From Hemicentrotus pulcherrimus (Eukaryota; Echinodermata; Echinoidea; Camarodonta; Strongylocentrotidae), in assembly GCA_003118195.1 (NCBI GenBank), contig BEXV01000274.1, positions 129,104-168,381 on the forward strand: a stretch of DNA of 39,278 nucleotides, written 5' to 3'. Of this stretch, positions 11,739 to 22,990 are shown in pieces. The notes under the pieces were generated by a model that had not been told where the DNA came from, did not search any database, and worked only from the letters and a program-made list of their open reading frames with translations. A program made the translations under genes and the position numbers. How positions within the stretch are numbered: position 1 is the first letter of the stretch; every line of letters starts with the position of its first letter.

Positions 11739-13609
11739 ATGGAAAGGCATAGATCTGGAGAAACATTTGCAGCAAAGAGGACAAAATACAATGATGACAG
11801 CCCAACAGTGGCGGCTAATTTCGGAAATGAAGAAGCCACAAGAAACCAAGGCAGTCTCCAGATGATCCGACCATTTCCCATCAAGCCAATATCGCGGTTC
11901 AACCAGAAGTTTCCATTCTTTAGACAGCCCACGGAGGTTGGACATTTCTCTCTGGACTCCAAACGGGGCGTCCATTGTGACGCGAGGCTGCTGAAGGTCT
12001 ACTGTCCTCCAGTGGACCCTCGAAGGACAGACTTTGACCTGAGGAGTGGTTACAGGGATTATATCAAGAGAGATGATGATGTGAAGGAGAGGTTGAACAA
12101 TATTACCAAGTGGATGCAGGAGAATAAAAGAATCATAGCTGCCCCAACCACCAGTACCTCTGACAGAAATGAAGACAAGGGAAACAAAAGCACAAGTAGG
12201 AAATGTGAAAGGTACACTGATTAGGAAATGAATATGCCCCTGCAAAATGGTCAAAAACACATGCCAAGCTGAAGCAATGAACCCTTACAATTGGAAGAGT
12301 TTTTTAAAACATGTAAGATCTAATTTAGATTTTATCTCTTGGTTGGAAAATAAGTCATGTGTTCAAGTTAATACACAGAATTTATATCCTAAAAAGCAAG
12401 GTACATGTACATGCTTGTATACATGGCTAACTCGTAGATTGTGGACATAATTGCAGTCTATGGCCTGATTGATGGTGAGTCGCTGAAATTTCCAAGGTGG
12501 TGTGTATTGACGGAATTATGTTATCATAATGGGATAATGATGCAATGTAAGCACTTTCATCAGTAACTTACTGATTTTTTAAAACTATTGTTATAGAATT
12601 AATTACCATTGAATAGAACGTTTTAATTTTATAGAGATTGTCACAAATTCTGTGCTCTAAGAAAATTGAACCAAACTTCCAAAACCATGCATTTACAAGG
12701 AACTAAATCCCTGCAGGTGAGTTGGCTGTATAGCTTTCATTTCTTTAAATTTGAAAAAATTGTAATGGTTTCCTAATTTTTCAAAAGAATCAACGCTGAC
12801 TTTGTAATGTGGAGAGGCCATATGACCAAGTTCCTTTGCACACCGTATGAGGACCGAGAGGGCTGGGCTATGGCTGTCACCCTCTTCCGAGGGACGTACT
12901 ACATCAGTGAGGTGGAGACGGAGGAGAACAGAGCGAGGCGGAAAGGCATGTCTGACCGCGAGCAGGAGATGTCCTACTGGGGATATAAGTTTGAGCAGTA
13001 TGTGACAAGTGGTAAGTAGACTTTATTTAATATGAAAGACCCCAAAAACATAAAATAATATATTTTTTCTTCTACTCTCATCATCATCATCATCATTATC
13101 ATCAATTATAACATTTACAGCTATGTGCATTCCACATTATTAGGTTGTAAATACTAAATTGAAAGTGGTTGTAATTTGAATTTCTTATTACTTAAACAAT
13201 ATTTAAAGCTAAAATTAAGTACTGGTAATGCGATTGCATTGTGAAAGAAAAGGTGTGGAAAGGATCAGAAACAGTTGATCATGGAGCATGTAAGTATTGG
13301 TGTGCACTGCAAGGGTCTGGAGTCATCAAAATCATAGGAAAACACACATGATGTCGGGGTTGGTACTACCTTGATTTCCTTGTCTTTCTATGCTCATTAC
13401 TCAGCCAGTATACATTTTCTTCCAAAATTGTTTGGCACATGTTATTTATTTGTAATCTTGAACATTCAGTGTAAGTTTCATTTGATTCTGTGAAAATTAA
13501 TTTCCTTTTTTTACCAGTACTGGAGTTTCTCTTTAAGGTTAATGGCTTGTAATCACCCTTTGCTTGCACATTGCTTTCTTTCTCTTTCCTCCCTCCCTCT
13601 CTGTCTCAC

Positions 13610-13643
<34 letters not shown>

Positions 13644-16600
13644 TCTACCTCCCAAAATTTCTCACTTTCACTTCCCACTACCTAAAATCAACAAATGAAT
13701 AAAATGTAAAGTGACAATTATTGAAGCAGTGTGGTTATAAAGCTTGTAATATGGTCTCTCTACTGGGTTCTGCCACAGTGAAATGATCATGATAGCAAAA
13801 TCAAACAGATCCACAAGTAAAATGAGAAGTAATTGTGATGTTTTCATTGTCTGTTCGGTAGATGATGAGAGGAGTCGACCGGACACCACCAAGCCTGTAG
13901 ATACCCATGAAGCCTTCTGTTCGGTGATCAGAACCAGATTAGATTCTCACTCCCTGCTGTACAGTGGTGAGGTAGACTGAAGGATACCAAACTCCAAAAA
14001 GAAACCTCCAGAAAACTACATGGAACTCAAGACGACAAGGATTTGGTACAAACACAACAATGAGAGGAACTTCTACAGGTACATATTGTTTTGTTTATCA
14101 CTTTAATTTAGCTCTCTTATTTTTTATCTCTCTCTCTCTTACTCTTTTGTCATTTTTGTGAAGTAGTATTGGAATAAGAAATATAAGGAACTTCACACAC
14201 TTGGACCTCCAATATTCTACTCAGGACCCAAGAATTGTTTACATGTTAACAAAAGTTCTTTGCAATCTGACCCAAATGTGTCAACTAGAAAATGTTTAAT
14301 GTGGAGCCCTTTAAGGAGAGGAAAAAAAGATATATATAAACAGAAAGGGAGAGACAGAAAAAATAATCAGGGAGGAAATAAAAACAGAAATGAAAAAAAG
14401 AAAAAGAAAGACAAAAAAGGAAATAAAACAGAAATGAAAAAAAGAGAAGGGGCAAGTAGAGAAATGACTATGTTTTCTTACATGCAGTCTGGTGCATTTG
14501 CTTACCGGTACACCTTTTTCATGAATGCAATCCCAACATATATTAAGCAGTATTATAGTCGAGACTGAGGGTCCGGAGAACACGACCTTGGGAACAAAAT
14601 TAGATTGGATTATCTTCATTTACTTAAAGGAATCACACGAAGAAAAATCAATTACATCTGATAATTAGAACAAATAACATATGGATGGAAAGATTATCTC
14701 ATGTAAAACACGAATAACTTGCTTAGAAATCATATAGATATCATGGAAAGGCGTAAAATTCAGTTTTGTCAAGACCCCTTTTCGGACCCCTGAACCCCGT
14801 AAGTAGGCCAAACACACGAGCTGGCGAGCTCGGAATTATGACGTCACGCCCTGGGCGCACTCGGCAAGCTAGATAGATTTGCACTTGTTCACCTATATTC
14901 TAGACCTATATCTAAGGCAATTTGATCGTTACTAATTCTGTCGTTCTTTCGCAATATTAAACATTTCATTCAGGAATGTGTAATCTTGAAACGTTATAGA
15001 AAACATTTGCGGTATTATCTTACTCTTTATGAATTATGACGGAATTATAGGGGTCTAAACGTGGTTTAGAATAAGTTAGATTTGCGTGTTTGACGACTCT
15101 GGTTATAGCGGGCCCTGTGTAGCTCAGTGCCTGAGTCGCTCCGGGGAGCTGATGTTGCACGTTTCGTTGCCTACACTCCAAGGTGCAGCGGCGGCGCATC
15201 GCCTCAGCCAGTCAACATTTGAATCAAAGTAAACATGTTTCAAATTGCAACTGTTATGATGAAATATTGTTCAAAATGTTTAACATTTCATACTTATATG
15301 TAACTTTACAAAAATATATATGAATAAATCGAAAGATGGCACTAACTAATGCAGACCTGTCGCGAGCGATTCTCCTGGCGCTGGCCTGGTCGGGCGGGCT
15401 AGCTAAAATTCATGACAATATTACTACAGACTACAGTGCATGTATTTTTTATACTTATTCTAGCACACCATTATTAAGACAACAATGTCTTGATATTTTG
15501 TTCTAGACATATTTAAGTGTCATTAAATAAATATAGATCTGAGTATTACTATGAAAATCGTCAGTGACTTTTTTGATAGATAATTTATTATGAAAATTAA
15601 ATCCAGACTTTGCCACGGCATTGGTCTTGGCAGAATTTTTACAGATTATCATCATGTCTAAAAATTTGATGAGCATGAATAGACCCTCTCGTAAGATCTA
15701 GATCTATAGATCTAAATTTTTAAATGCTAAATTTTGCATTACGTCCTAGACCAGGGAAGAAATTAATATTGATTTTTCGGGGGCTACTTTTCAAGCTAAA
15801 AATGACACTCGGCTCGGGTTCGTGCTGGCAGGGTCGTGGCATATCTCTACCATCATCGTCGAGTTCTTCCTCTTCTTCCTCTTCTCCTTCTTCTCCTCCC
15901 AGCTCTCCTATACCTCCCCATCATCATCAGCATCGCTGTCAGCGGAATCGCTTTCCTCACTGAATTCAATTTCCATATCTAATAGTTCAATTTTCTCGTC
16001 TAAAGCCGACATTTTGATCTCAAGATAGTATGCTTCGTATTTTACAAACAGTCGAGTTGCGTGTATTTTCAATGCGCGCACCTAGCTTTGTTTTGTGGCT
16101 AGCTAGCCGTGTCCAGGGCGCGACGTCACAATAATGACGTCATACGAAGCACTGCTGAAGGCAGTAAATCTGGATCTCAAAACTAACATTTTTGAAGGTT
16201 GATTTCTGCGGGGCCCAAACATATTTTGAAGAGGAAATTTGTTGTATTTGATCAGTGAGGCTTCCCCTTCGCAATGATATAAATTTTGCATCAATTTAAT
16301 ACACTTTAGCTTCTTGGTGTGATTCCTTTAAAGTTGTCATGGTCATGAGTCATGACCTAGACTGAGAATGAGACCCATTCCATCATCGCAATTGAGTTCT
16401 AAACAAAACACTCAATTGTTCTTCTTACCTTAGGTTCAAGCTGCTCAAGGTGTGGGCCCAGTCTTTCCTTGTGGGTATCCCCGAAGTTATCGTTGGTTTC
16501 CGTGACGACGAGGGCATTGTTTCCTATCTCAGATCATTCCAGACAATGCAAATGGCCAGCAGTTCGCAGGTATTACCACGTATGTTTGTTTTGTATGGTA

Positions 16601-17906
16601 ATTGTAGGATTTGTGATATTAAGTTGGTATGGTATCAAGTTTAGAAGGAATTTAGTGATTGTATTTTGTTTTCACCCAACAGCTTGTAAACATAAAGATG
16701 TGCATATGAAAAAAAAATCTTCATTACCCATACTTCATTTTCACTGAATTATTCTTTGTGATGCATTGTCAAGAAATGTTTTTTCACTAAATCAAATAAT
16801 AGATAATTATTTTTTCCCATGGTATTAAAGTGGTTATCAAAAACTCAATGATGTACTTTCCTCCAAATACAAGCCACTCATTTTCAAATACCGGTACTGC
16901 TTTTTTAAGAGAAGCCTCTCTCGACCCAGTTAAAGTAAATGGGTACCTGTTAGGAAGAAATGTAAACACATGCCTTTTCATGGAAGCTTGGTTAAGCAGG
17001 TTTATGAAAATATTCAGCTCTTGCATCGTCCAGGGGGAATTGCTGTTCAAATCCCTCTACCGGTAGTTTATCAACTCTTGAAATGGTGGATTTTTAATGT
17101 CTCTTGCTTTACTTCCTATAGTTAATTACAGGGGGTATGAATTTTCACGATTCTATTGGGGCAGACATATTGTGTGAATGTCTTTTCAATTTCTCTTTTT
17201 TAACAGGGTATGTGGGATGCTGCCGTCTGCTTTAACTTTGCCAATCAACTTCTGACATACATCAAAGAGATTGTGACAATAGATGATCCTAAGTGAGTTA
17301 CATGTACACAAATATATTTCTTTCTTCCTCTTCTAACTTTACTTAGTGACAAACCTTTACTGCATGTGTTTTGTATTATTATAATTATTATCATTATAAT
17401 TTTCAGGAAAATCGAACTTCATTTATTCTAATTTTGAGAGATATATTTTTGGAAATTGAAGCATTGAAAAACTGACTGTGAATTAGATTCCGATATTGAT
17501 AGAGGAGAAAATTTGCAATGAGACTTTTAAGATAATTGTGCTATCTAAAGAGTGTGAAAAATCATGAAGAAGATGTAATTTTATTTTAGAAACCAAAAGA
17601 ATCATGATTGTGAATGATGTGTTCCTAAGCTAAAGCTATTTTTTGAAGAGACAAATAACAAATATGACCCTTGTATGATCAAGTAAAACAGTAAATTTAG
17701 ACAAAATATAAAGATATTATTTAATTTCTTCCCATGATTTCATTGCTATAAGCATATTATTTCTCTGTTCTCTTTCTTTCTCTATCTGTTGTAGGGTTGT
17801 TTACATGCTAAAGAGAGCTCCAGGGTCATCTGAGGTCACCTGCACACTGCATGCCAAAGGAGATGAGCAATTCTTGTCTCAGGAATATATAGCTTCATTT
17901 AGATAG
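11739..17906 (+). CDS. DXO: DXO/Rai1 decapping exoribonuclease 1, with in-frame TGA
   Basis: Six exons: 11739-12211, 12788-13011, 13862-14078, 16434-16569, 17207-17292 and 17795-17906. All have AG/GT borders and intron phases 2,1,2,0,2, giving 415 codons plus TAG. DXO removes defective caps or NAD caps and degrades RNA 5' to 3'. Family landmarks are VMWRGHMTKFLCTPYE, FRGTYYISEVET, GYKFEQY (catalytic Glu), GEVD (Glu, Asp), YMELKT (Glu, Lys), VWAQSFLVGIPEVIVGFRD and CFNFANQLL. All metal-binding residues are present. Codon 272 (13978-13980) is TGA, directly after GEVD, where human DXO has Cys; homology continues in frame on both sides. The TGA could be selenocysteine, readthrough, a null allele or a base error. 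The start is the first ATG in the exon; a possible acceptor at 11725 suggests a 5' UTR intron. Confidence 0.9.
13207..13532. mobile_element. Full-length small TTAA element (family A) in DXO1 intron 2
   Basis: A 326-bp element between TTAA at 13203-13206 and TTAA at 13533-13536. The ends are degenerate inverted repeats (left about AGCTAAAATTAAGTACTGGT, right ACCAGTACTGGAGTTTCTCT). Its left part matches 34542-34690 and its right part matches 2480-2620, which defines the family. No coding capacity. Confidence 0.65.
13590..13640. repeat. TC microsatellite in DXO1 intron 2
   Basis: Pyrimidine-rich run (CCTCCCTCCC then (TC)n). Nothing else is seen around it. Confidence 0.8.
13978..13980 (+). other. 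In-frame TGA at the conserved Cys position of DXO1
   Basis: The frame reads GEVD, then TGA, then RIPNSKKKPPENYMELKT. The stop sits one residue after the catalytic Asp. A single-base change from TGC or TGT would give it. The downstream 143 codons keep the DXO pattern and all three remaining introns keep their phase, so the frame after the TGA has been under selection until recently or still is. Confidence 0.9.
14628..16327. mobile_element. 1.7-kb TTAA-flanked inverted-repeat transposon in DXO1 intron 3
   Basis: The left end AGGAATCACACGAAGAA and right end TTCTTGGTGTGATTCCT are inverted copies, with TTAA on both sides (14624-14627 and 16328-16331). A second inner pair is also inverted: GACGTCACGCCCTGGGCGCA at 14840-14859 against CCAGGGCGCGACGTCAC at 16112-16128. 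The core is more GC/CpG-rich than its surroundings. On the - strand, 16012-15908 reads a 34-residue acidic frame (MSALDEKIELLDMEIEF, then Ser/Asp-rich). A further acidic stretch follows in another frame, so this may be a broken N-terminus. No transposase domain is visible, so the element is non-autonomous or decayed. Confidence 0.8.
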
Positions 17907-17913
17907 TTTTAGT

Positions 17914-17960
17914 GTGAAATGAATTGTCTAATACGGGGATGGAAACACTATTCAAAAGAT
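17914..17960 (+). other. Weak SECIS-like stem-loop candidate after the DXO1 stop
   Basis: Eight bases after TAG, the order is GTGA, 12 bases, AA, then GA at 17958-17959. A weak stem (TGAATTGT with ACTATTCA, one mismatch) lies between. The spacing from TGA to AA matches the usual SECIS layout, but the stem is short and AT-rich and the 3' quartet reads AGAT rather than the usual T/G-GA. It was found by eye and may be chance. Confidence 0.15.
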
Positions 17961-19001
17961 TAAGTATTAGGATAACCTTCAGATTAAGACATCAAATATG
18001 TAGCGGTTCTAAAGGGGGGGGGGGGCTTGGGGGCTCAAGCCACCACCCCTTTTCTCTACTCACCCTAATTCAAAAAATTATTGATTATAAATGAATTTAT
18101 GTCAGGCACATGAAGAAATTGAATGCAAGAGCCCGAAGCCCCAAAGCCCCAAAGCCAAAAAAAAGAAGAAAAAAAAAGATCATTTTGGAAATGGGCAAAT
18201 CTTTAGATATCCTTAGAACCTTAGATTAACAGGGTTAACAAAAGAACAAAAAGTGAATGACAAAATGAAAAAGAGTGGGACCCGCAATATTACCTTGTTA
18301 TACTTGGACTTTGTAGTTATTTAAATGAAGAATTCTTTATAACAAGGTCTCATCAAATTGTGAAATATTTTTTGTATTTGGAAATATATGAAATAATTAT
18401 TGACAGTTTCATGATTGGCATTCAATATTTGTCATATTCTGAGTTGTGAAAAGACCCAATGAAGCATTTTGTTTCTTTTCATGGAACAACATTTACAACA
18501 TACAGTCAATAACTAATTTATTCATACCCTCCCTTACCAAGTTTTGTAATTTTTAAAGTATGTAAAAAAAAATAGATTTGTCCCGATTAACGTTTCTTAA
18601 GAATATGACATATTAATGCTTACATCTAGAAGTATTCAACAAAGCCCCCAATTGAACCATTTTTCATAATTGAGTTACGAAAAAACATAAAAAACATCAA
18701 ATTTATAAGGGTATGAATAACCTAGTTGTTAACTATACATATTCTGATTAGTGACTCCTCAAGCACATTTATTCTCATGGAACCTTGTTTTTACTACATA
18801 CAGAGAGGCCATATGTAAGATGATTTACATTTGACCTTTTTGTGAGTAACATGTATCAAAACTTTAATTTCCAGACATTTTGCCTCATCTTTATCAACTG
18901 TATCCTGCCAATTGATGTTAAAGTCCAGATTTCCACATGCCATTTCTTCATGCATTTATTTTGGGGAAGAGATTATTGTAACTGATGTGTCTGGATGAAC
19001 A

Positions 19002-19041
19002 TGAACTTCTGTGAACTTGGGAAGAAATCCAGTTCACAGAT
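19002..19041 (+). repeat. Strong hairpin downstream of DXO1
   Basis: CTGTGAACTTGG and CCAGTTCACAG pair over 11 bases with one bulged T and an 8-base loop. It does not fit SECIS spacing. It could form in a long DXO1 3' UTR, but transcript limits are unknown. Confidence 0.4.
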
Positions 19042-19999
19042 AAAACCATTTTTTTTACTGAATGTGTCACAGAAAAGCATGTTGCTCATATAAATCACAC
19101 AAATTTATGCAGATCATCATCATGCCTTGCAAGTATACTGCAAAAAGTACAGATATTTAAAACAATGATTTTTTTGTTGAGATGCAAATAACACACATAT
19201 CCATAGAAATTATTAAAATGCATTTATTTCAAGANAGAGAGAGAGAGAGAGAGACTTGATGTTGTTGCATCTTAGCATTACATATGATATTGGCCTCGAA
19301 TGGCGGATTTTGTTATGAATAATTATTGGTACACATCACTATATGCCTACACTATTTTTTGCCCTCGCTTTTTCAACCCTTCATTCAACCGTTCATGATC
19401 ACCTACTTATCATAATCATAGTATAAATAATTATGTTTTTATTCATTATACTAATAGAGGTGTTCATGCCATGGCTCATTGTATGGATCATGATGATATG
19501 TGTATATCTAACACGATTCATTGCACTTCTGGTCGCCGTGGCGTTCATTATTTCTCATCTCGTTTCTAGCTGTTACCAATGCTGAGAAATAGTGATTTCA
19601 TTTTTTTTCGTCCTTTTTCACTCCACAGGGATTTTATTGATTTTCACTTGCAGTAAATTAACAAACATATACATTCAAGGTAATTCATATTTATAACATG
19701 AATACAAATTGACTACTCAAGATACAAATATTTGTTGAACTGTCGAGTTATCAGAAGACATACATATTTTCAATAATGTATTCCTGATATTCATGAACAA
19801 CAGAAATAGAATAGGCATATAATCCTTTGATTATTGGGCTTTATACAACTACTTTGTTGTGACCACTGCTAATGATTAAACAAATTATTAAACAACAAAA
19901 AACAAACGCAAACAAAAAAAATCTTTTTATATTAACAAATTTCTGAATTGAAATCATTTTCTTGTGAACTTATTATTCCTACAATTCGAATCTTAAATA

Positions 20000-20978
20000 T
20001 ACTTTTCATTTTTGAAATAATTTATAATCGAAGCTCTAATATTATCAAAGTCGGGCAATGTTTTCTTTATTTTGCACGTATATACACCATTTGTCGCACC
20101 ACAATCAGTATACAATTCAATGCATAATTATTTGAACCTCTTAAACCAAATAATTTATCTTGTAGTGAAAACATTATTATATTTCCGGTTCCAGTATATA
20201 TCCAGTGTTCCAACCTATCCCAAATATGTTTAACATGCGTGCAATCACAATCATAGCAGATGTATAACTGTTTCACTCTGTGTACATTCTTCTCTTGGGA
20301 CTAAATTGATTTTAAACAGTAAATCGTTCGTATGTAATATACGCTGCAAAACTTTAGACTGACACCATGCATCGTGGTAACATATCAATGGTACAATTAA
20401 ATCCAATAGAACAATTGTGTTTCCCAACTCTTGTCATTCAGGTCGAAAATGCATTTCCATTTTAGAAAACTTTTACATTCACCTCTCCTTATGAACATTA
20501 TTTAGATACGTTGTGACACCCTGTTAAAAAAAGTGCTAATCCTTTCTCTAATTGCATCGCATAATCCACGATTTAAAAAAAGAAAAGTGATTTTAATATT
20601 ATATACGTATCTTGGAAATCTTCCAGAGAGAAAAACAAATCACCATTTGTCTCTAAAATATCATTAACAAAAACAATTTCCCCCTTTCACATGTTGTTAC
20701 TATAAATTGGGCTATTGCTTACTTTAATGTAATCATTATCCCATAAGGGTTGACGGGTAATGTTATCAAAATGCGTAGACAAGAGTGTTCTATAACATTT
20801 CTTTCCAAAAAGAGTTCTTTGTTTTACCTGCAATTTCCCGAGAATTATTGTTTCCCATATATAACTTTAATTCATGCGGTTCAGGCAAGAAACATTGCAA
20901 AAGACGAAGGATATTGCGATCTATTGAGCCACTTACCAATCTCTTAATCCAGGAAATTTGTAATGATTGGCAATCCAA
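20000..20978 (-). mobile_element. Decayed 3' end of a non-LTR retrotransposon ORF2
   Basis: Read on the - strand, pieces in several frames follow the C-terminal region of L1/Tx1-like LINE proteins: SLQISWIKRL near 20975-20940, QPLWDNDYIK and FVNDIL...EDFQDTY at about 20750-20600, LQRILHTNDLLFKINLVP near 20340-20290, and a zinc-knuckle-like C...C...H region (DCDCTHVKHIWDRLEHWI) near 20250-20200. Stops and a frameshift between TVIHLL and the knuckle show it is dead. The 3' tail is not clearly defined. The clade assignment is tentative. Confidence 0.7.
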
Positions 20979-21120
20979 ACCGTCATCACAGACTGTACCC
21001 CATTAATCTTCATGGAAGCTGATCTCAACCCTGCCTTCATCAGAACCGTCACCGTCAACCAGCCGGACTTTTACCTCTATTTCATCTTTCAAAAAATCGA
21101 ACGAACATACAAAACTACTA
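20975..21120 (-). pseudogene. Broken SRCR-domain exon fragment
   Basis: On the - strand the frame reads EVKVRLVDG, SDEGRVEI, FHED, stop, WGTVCDDGLD. This is the start of a scavenger-receptor cysteine-rich domain (family pattern VRLV-G...EGRVE-...WGTVCDD-WD). A TAA at 21003-21005 replaces the residue before WGTVCDD. Similarity ends at about 20976, where the retrotransposon remains begin, so the element may have cut the exon. The rest of the domain was not found on the other side. It is a pseudogene piece of a family that is much expanded in echinoderms and amphioxus. Confidence 0.75.
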
Positions 21121-21481
21121 GTCTCAGAACTATGGTCACCCCATTTTACCCGTAAGATTTCACCTCTCATTGACATAAGCCCGACCGTAGTCGTCGGGTT
21201 TAACCCCGAGATTCCTCAAAATTAACCCCCAAAGCGGGTCGACTTCATGCCTTTATTTGCATTATTTACAGTTCTAGAATATTTACAGCGTTCTTTGATA
21301 ACACCTAAAATATTTTTAGATACAAAGACATTCTCAAGAATATTTAAAATGTAAACATTACATTAATATCAAATCTAAATGACAGAGAAAAGAAAACTGA
21401 TCTGTATATGCGAGCCATATCATAAACGTCATATATCACATCACTTGCTTCTATTCTCCAAGTCTAAGTCCTGGCCCTCTA

Positions 21482-22095
21482 GGGGGGGGGGGCAGAGGGG
21501 CACAGTGCCCCTTTTTACACAGGAAAAGTGCCCCTTTTTACATATAACAATAGTGCCCCTTTTACTTTGACAAGTATACCCCTATTAATTAGTAAAAGTG
21601 CCCCTTCAGCTTTTCAACTCTGATAACTGCCCTTTTATTTGGTAGCGTGCCCCTTTTCCTTCGACAAATTCCCATTTTTCTTTGCAATAAGTGTCCATTT
21701 TCCATTCTCATATGTGCCCTTTCTCTGGTAAATGACCCTTTTCAGGTACGAGAAGTTACTCCTTTTCAAATGTGATAAGTGCCTCCTTTCACCTCTGATA
21801 ATTTTCCTTTTAACAATGATAGTGTCCCTTTTCGTTTCTAATAAGGGAGCTATCCCCTTTTCATAAATGCCCCTTTTCACCTTTTATAAATGCCCCTGTC
21901 AAAATCTGATGGGAGCCCATTTTCCGTCGACAAAACCCATTCCCTATTCCCATTACTGACTTTTTTCCCCCTAGTGAGTGCCTCTTTTTGAGGGTGTGAA
22001 AAGTGCCCTATTTTCACCTCTGACAATTACTCTTTGTACTTTGACACATGCTCCTTTTCTTTTCTGATAAGTGCCCCCTTTTCCTCTCATCATTA
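21482..22095. repeat. Degenerate satellite of about 25-32 base units (AGTGCCCCTTTT)
   Basis: Some twenty drifting units, each with a core like AGTGCCCCTTTT followed by a spacer such as ACCTCTGATA or CTTTGACA. The array begins with a poly-G run and GGGGCACAGTGCCCC. A short related piece with GTGCCCTTTTTT, poly-C and GGGCGTCGCTCAGCCGCCCC lies at 22593-22672, so the family is probably part of a larger interspersed element. Confidence 0.75.
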
Positions 22096-22199
22096 AACGC
22101 GCCCGTGATTTCTAGCGATTAAGAGCAATTTCCCCCAACGATGATATACTTATGTTCCTTATCAAAGGTCTTTTCTGGACCTCTAGGACGAACAGAGGC

Positions 22200-22325
22200 A
22201 TTTTAATAATGGCTCTGAATAGAGCTTTCGAGCCGTTTTTAATTCTTGATTTGTATTATTATTTGTAAATTGTATTCTTGTATGTATTTGATTTTTTATA
22301 CGGGAAATAAAACCAACCAACCAGT
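22200..22325 (+). mobile_element. Possible retroposon 3' tail
   Basis: A T-rich segment with TATTATTATT ends in GGGAAATAAAACCAACCAACC, containing AATAAA at about 22304-22309 and a short (ACCA)n tail. This layout is common at the 3' ends of dispersed retroposed repeats. It could instead be a real polyadenylation site. No body of an element was identified. Confidence 0.3.
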
Positions 22326-22592
22326 CTACCATTATGAGAATGTGCTTATATAACCCCATCAGGGTTGGGTTTTTCCTCTATGTAATTTGTCGCACTGCGA
22401 CCTCACAAATCTTAACATTTTTCCTCGTTCGCTCGCAAATAGATTTTCAGACCATCATACCCAACTGCAAAGCATGATGCTTAAGCAATTTCTTGTATGG
22501 TGTATAAAGTGAAGCAAATATTTTGATCAAAATGTAAGGATATAATAGTGTCTGAAAAAATGCATATTTTCGCTTTGAGATTTCCCATTGCA

Positions 22593-22675
22593 GGTGCCTT
22601 TTTTCTTCATAAAGTGCCCTTTTTTTCTTGGTGCCCCCCCCCCACTTTGGGCGTCGCTCAGCCGCCCCTGAGTAC
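22593..22675. repeat. Detached piece of the GTGCCCCTTTT satellite family
   Basis: GGTGCCTTTTTTC, AAGTGCCCTTTTTTTC and GGTGCCCCCCCCCC in a row, then CACTTTGGGCGTCGCTCAGC. It looks like the right edge of the element whose left edge is at 21482. Confidence 0.5.
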
Positions 22676-22899
22676 ATTAATATATACAAAAATATCAATT
22701 CATACAGTTTTCCAGTGTTCCATTGTACGATATGCTTTGATATCTACCACTATCACTAAGCTTCTCAAATTTTACAAACTCGTGAGGGGCAGTATTTCTT
22801 CCTTTTTTCTTTCTTTTTTCCCCAATTTTTAGTTGCCACTTCACTCGAATAGGTAGATTTATATTTGTCCCCAATCCTGAATAAAATTAATGTTAGGCC

Positions 22900-22990
22900 T
22901 CATTAGCATACGCGCTGCGGCACGCGCGTGGTCTGACTGCAGGTCAGTGTGACCCCGACCGAGCACGCGCGATCGATCGAAAACAAAAAT
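22900..22990. promoter_or_regulatory. CpG-dense patch upstream of DXO2
   Basis: About 90 bases with many CG dinucleotides (ACGCGCTGCGGCACGCGCGT, GAGCACGCGCGATCGATCG) in otherwise AT-rich, CpG-poor sequence. It lies 1.3 kb before the DXO2 start, so it could mark a promoter or a non-coding first exon, or it could belong to a mobile element. No TATA box or known site was identified. Confidence 0.25.

Noticed and set aside
11079..12260. Three - strand open frames across the DXO1 start
   Set aside because: They overlap the clear + strand DXO exon and lack any family pattern.
13971..13976. Alternative donor GTGAGG at the GEVD codons that could remove the TGA by splicing
   Set aside because: It would also remove GEVD or break the frame before the conserved ELK motif, and the homologous exon in DXO2 runs straight through.
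19002..19041. Strong hairpin as the SECIS element for DXO1
   Set aside because: The distance from any upstream ATGA to the loop AA is far longer than SECIS allows and no TGA/GA quartet sits at its base.
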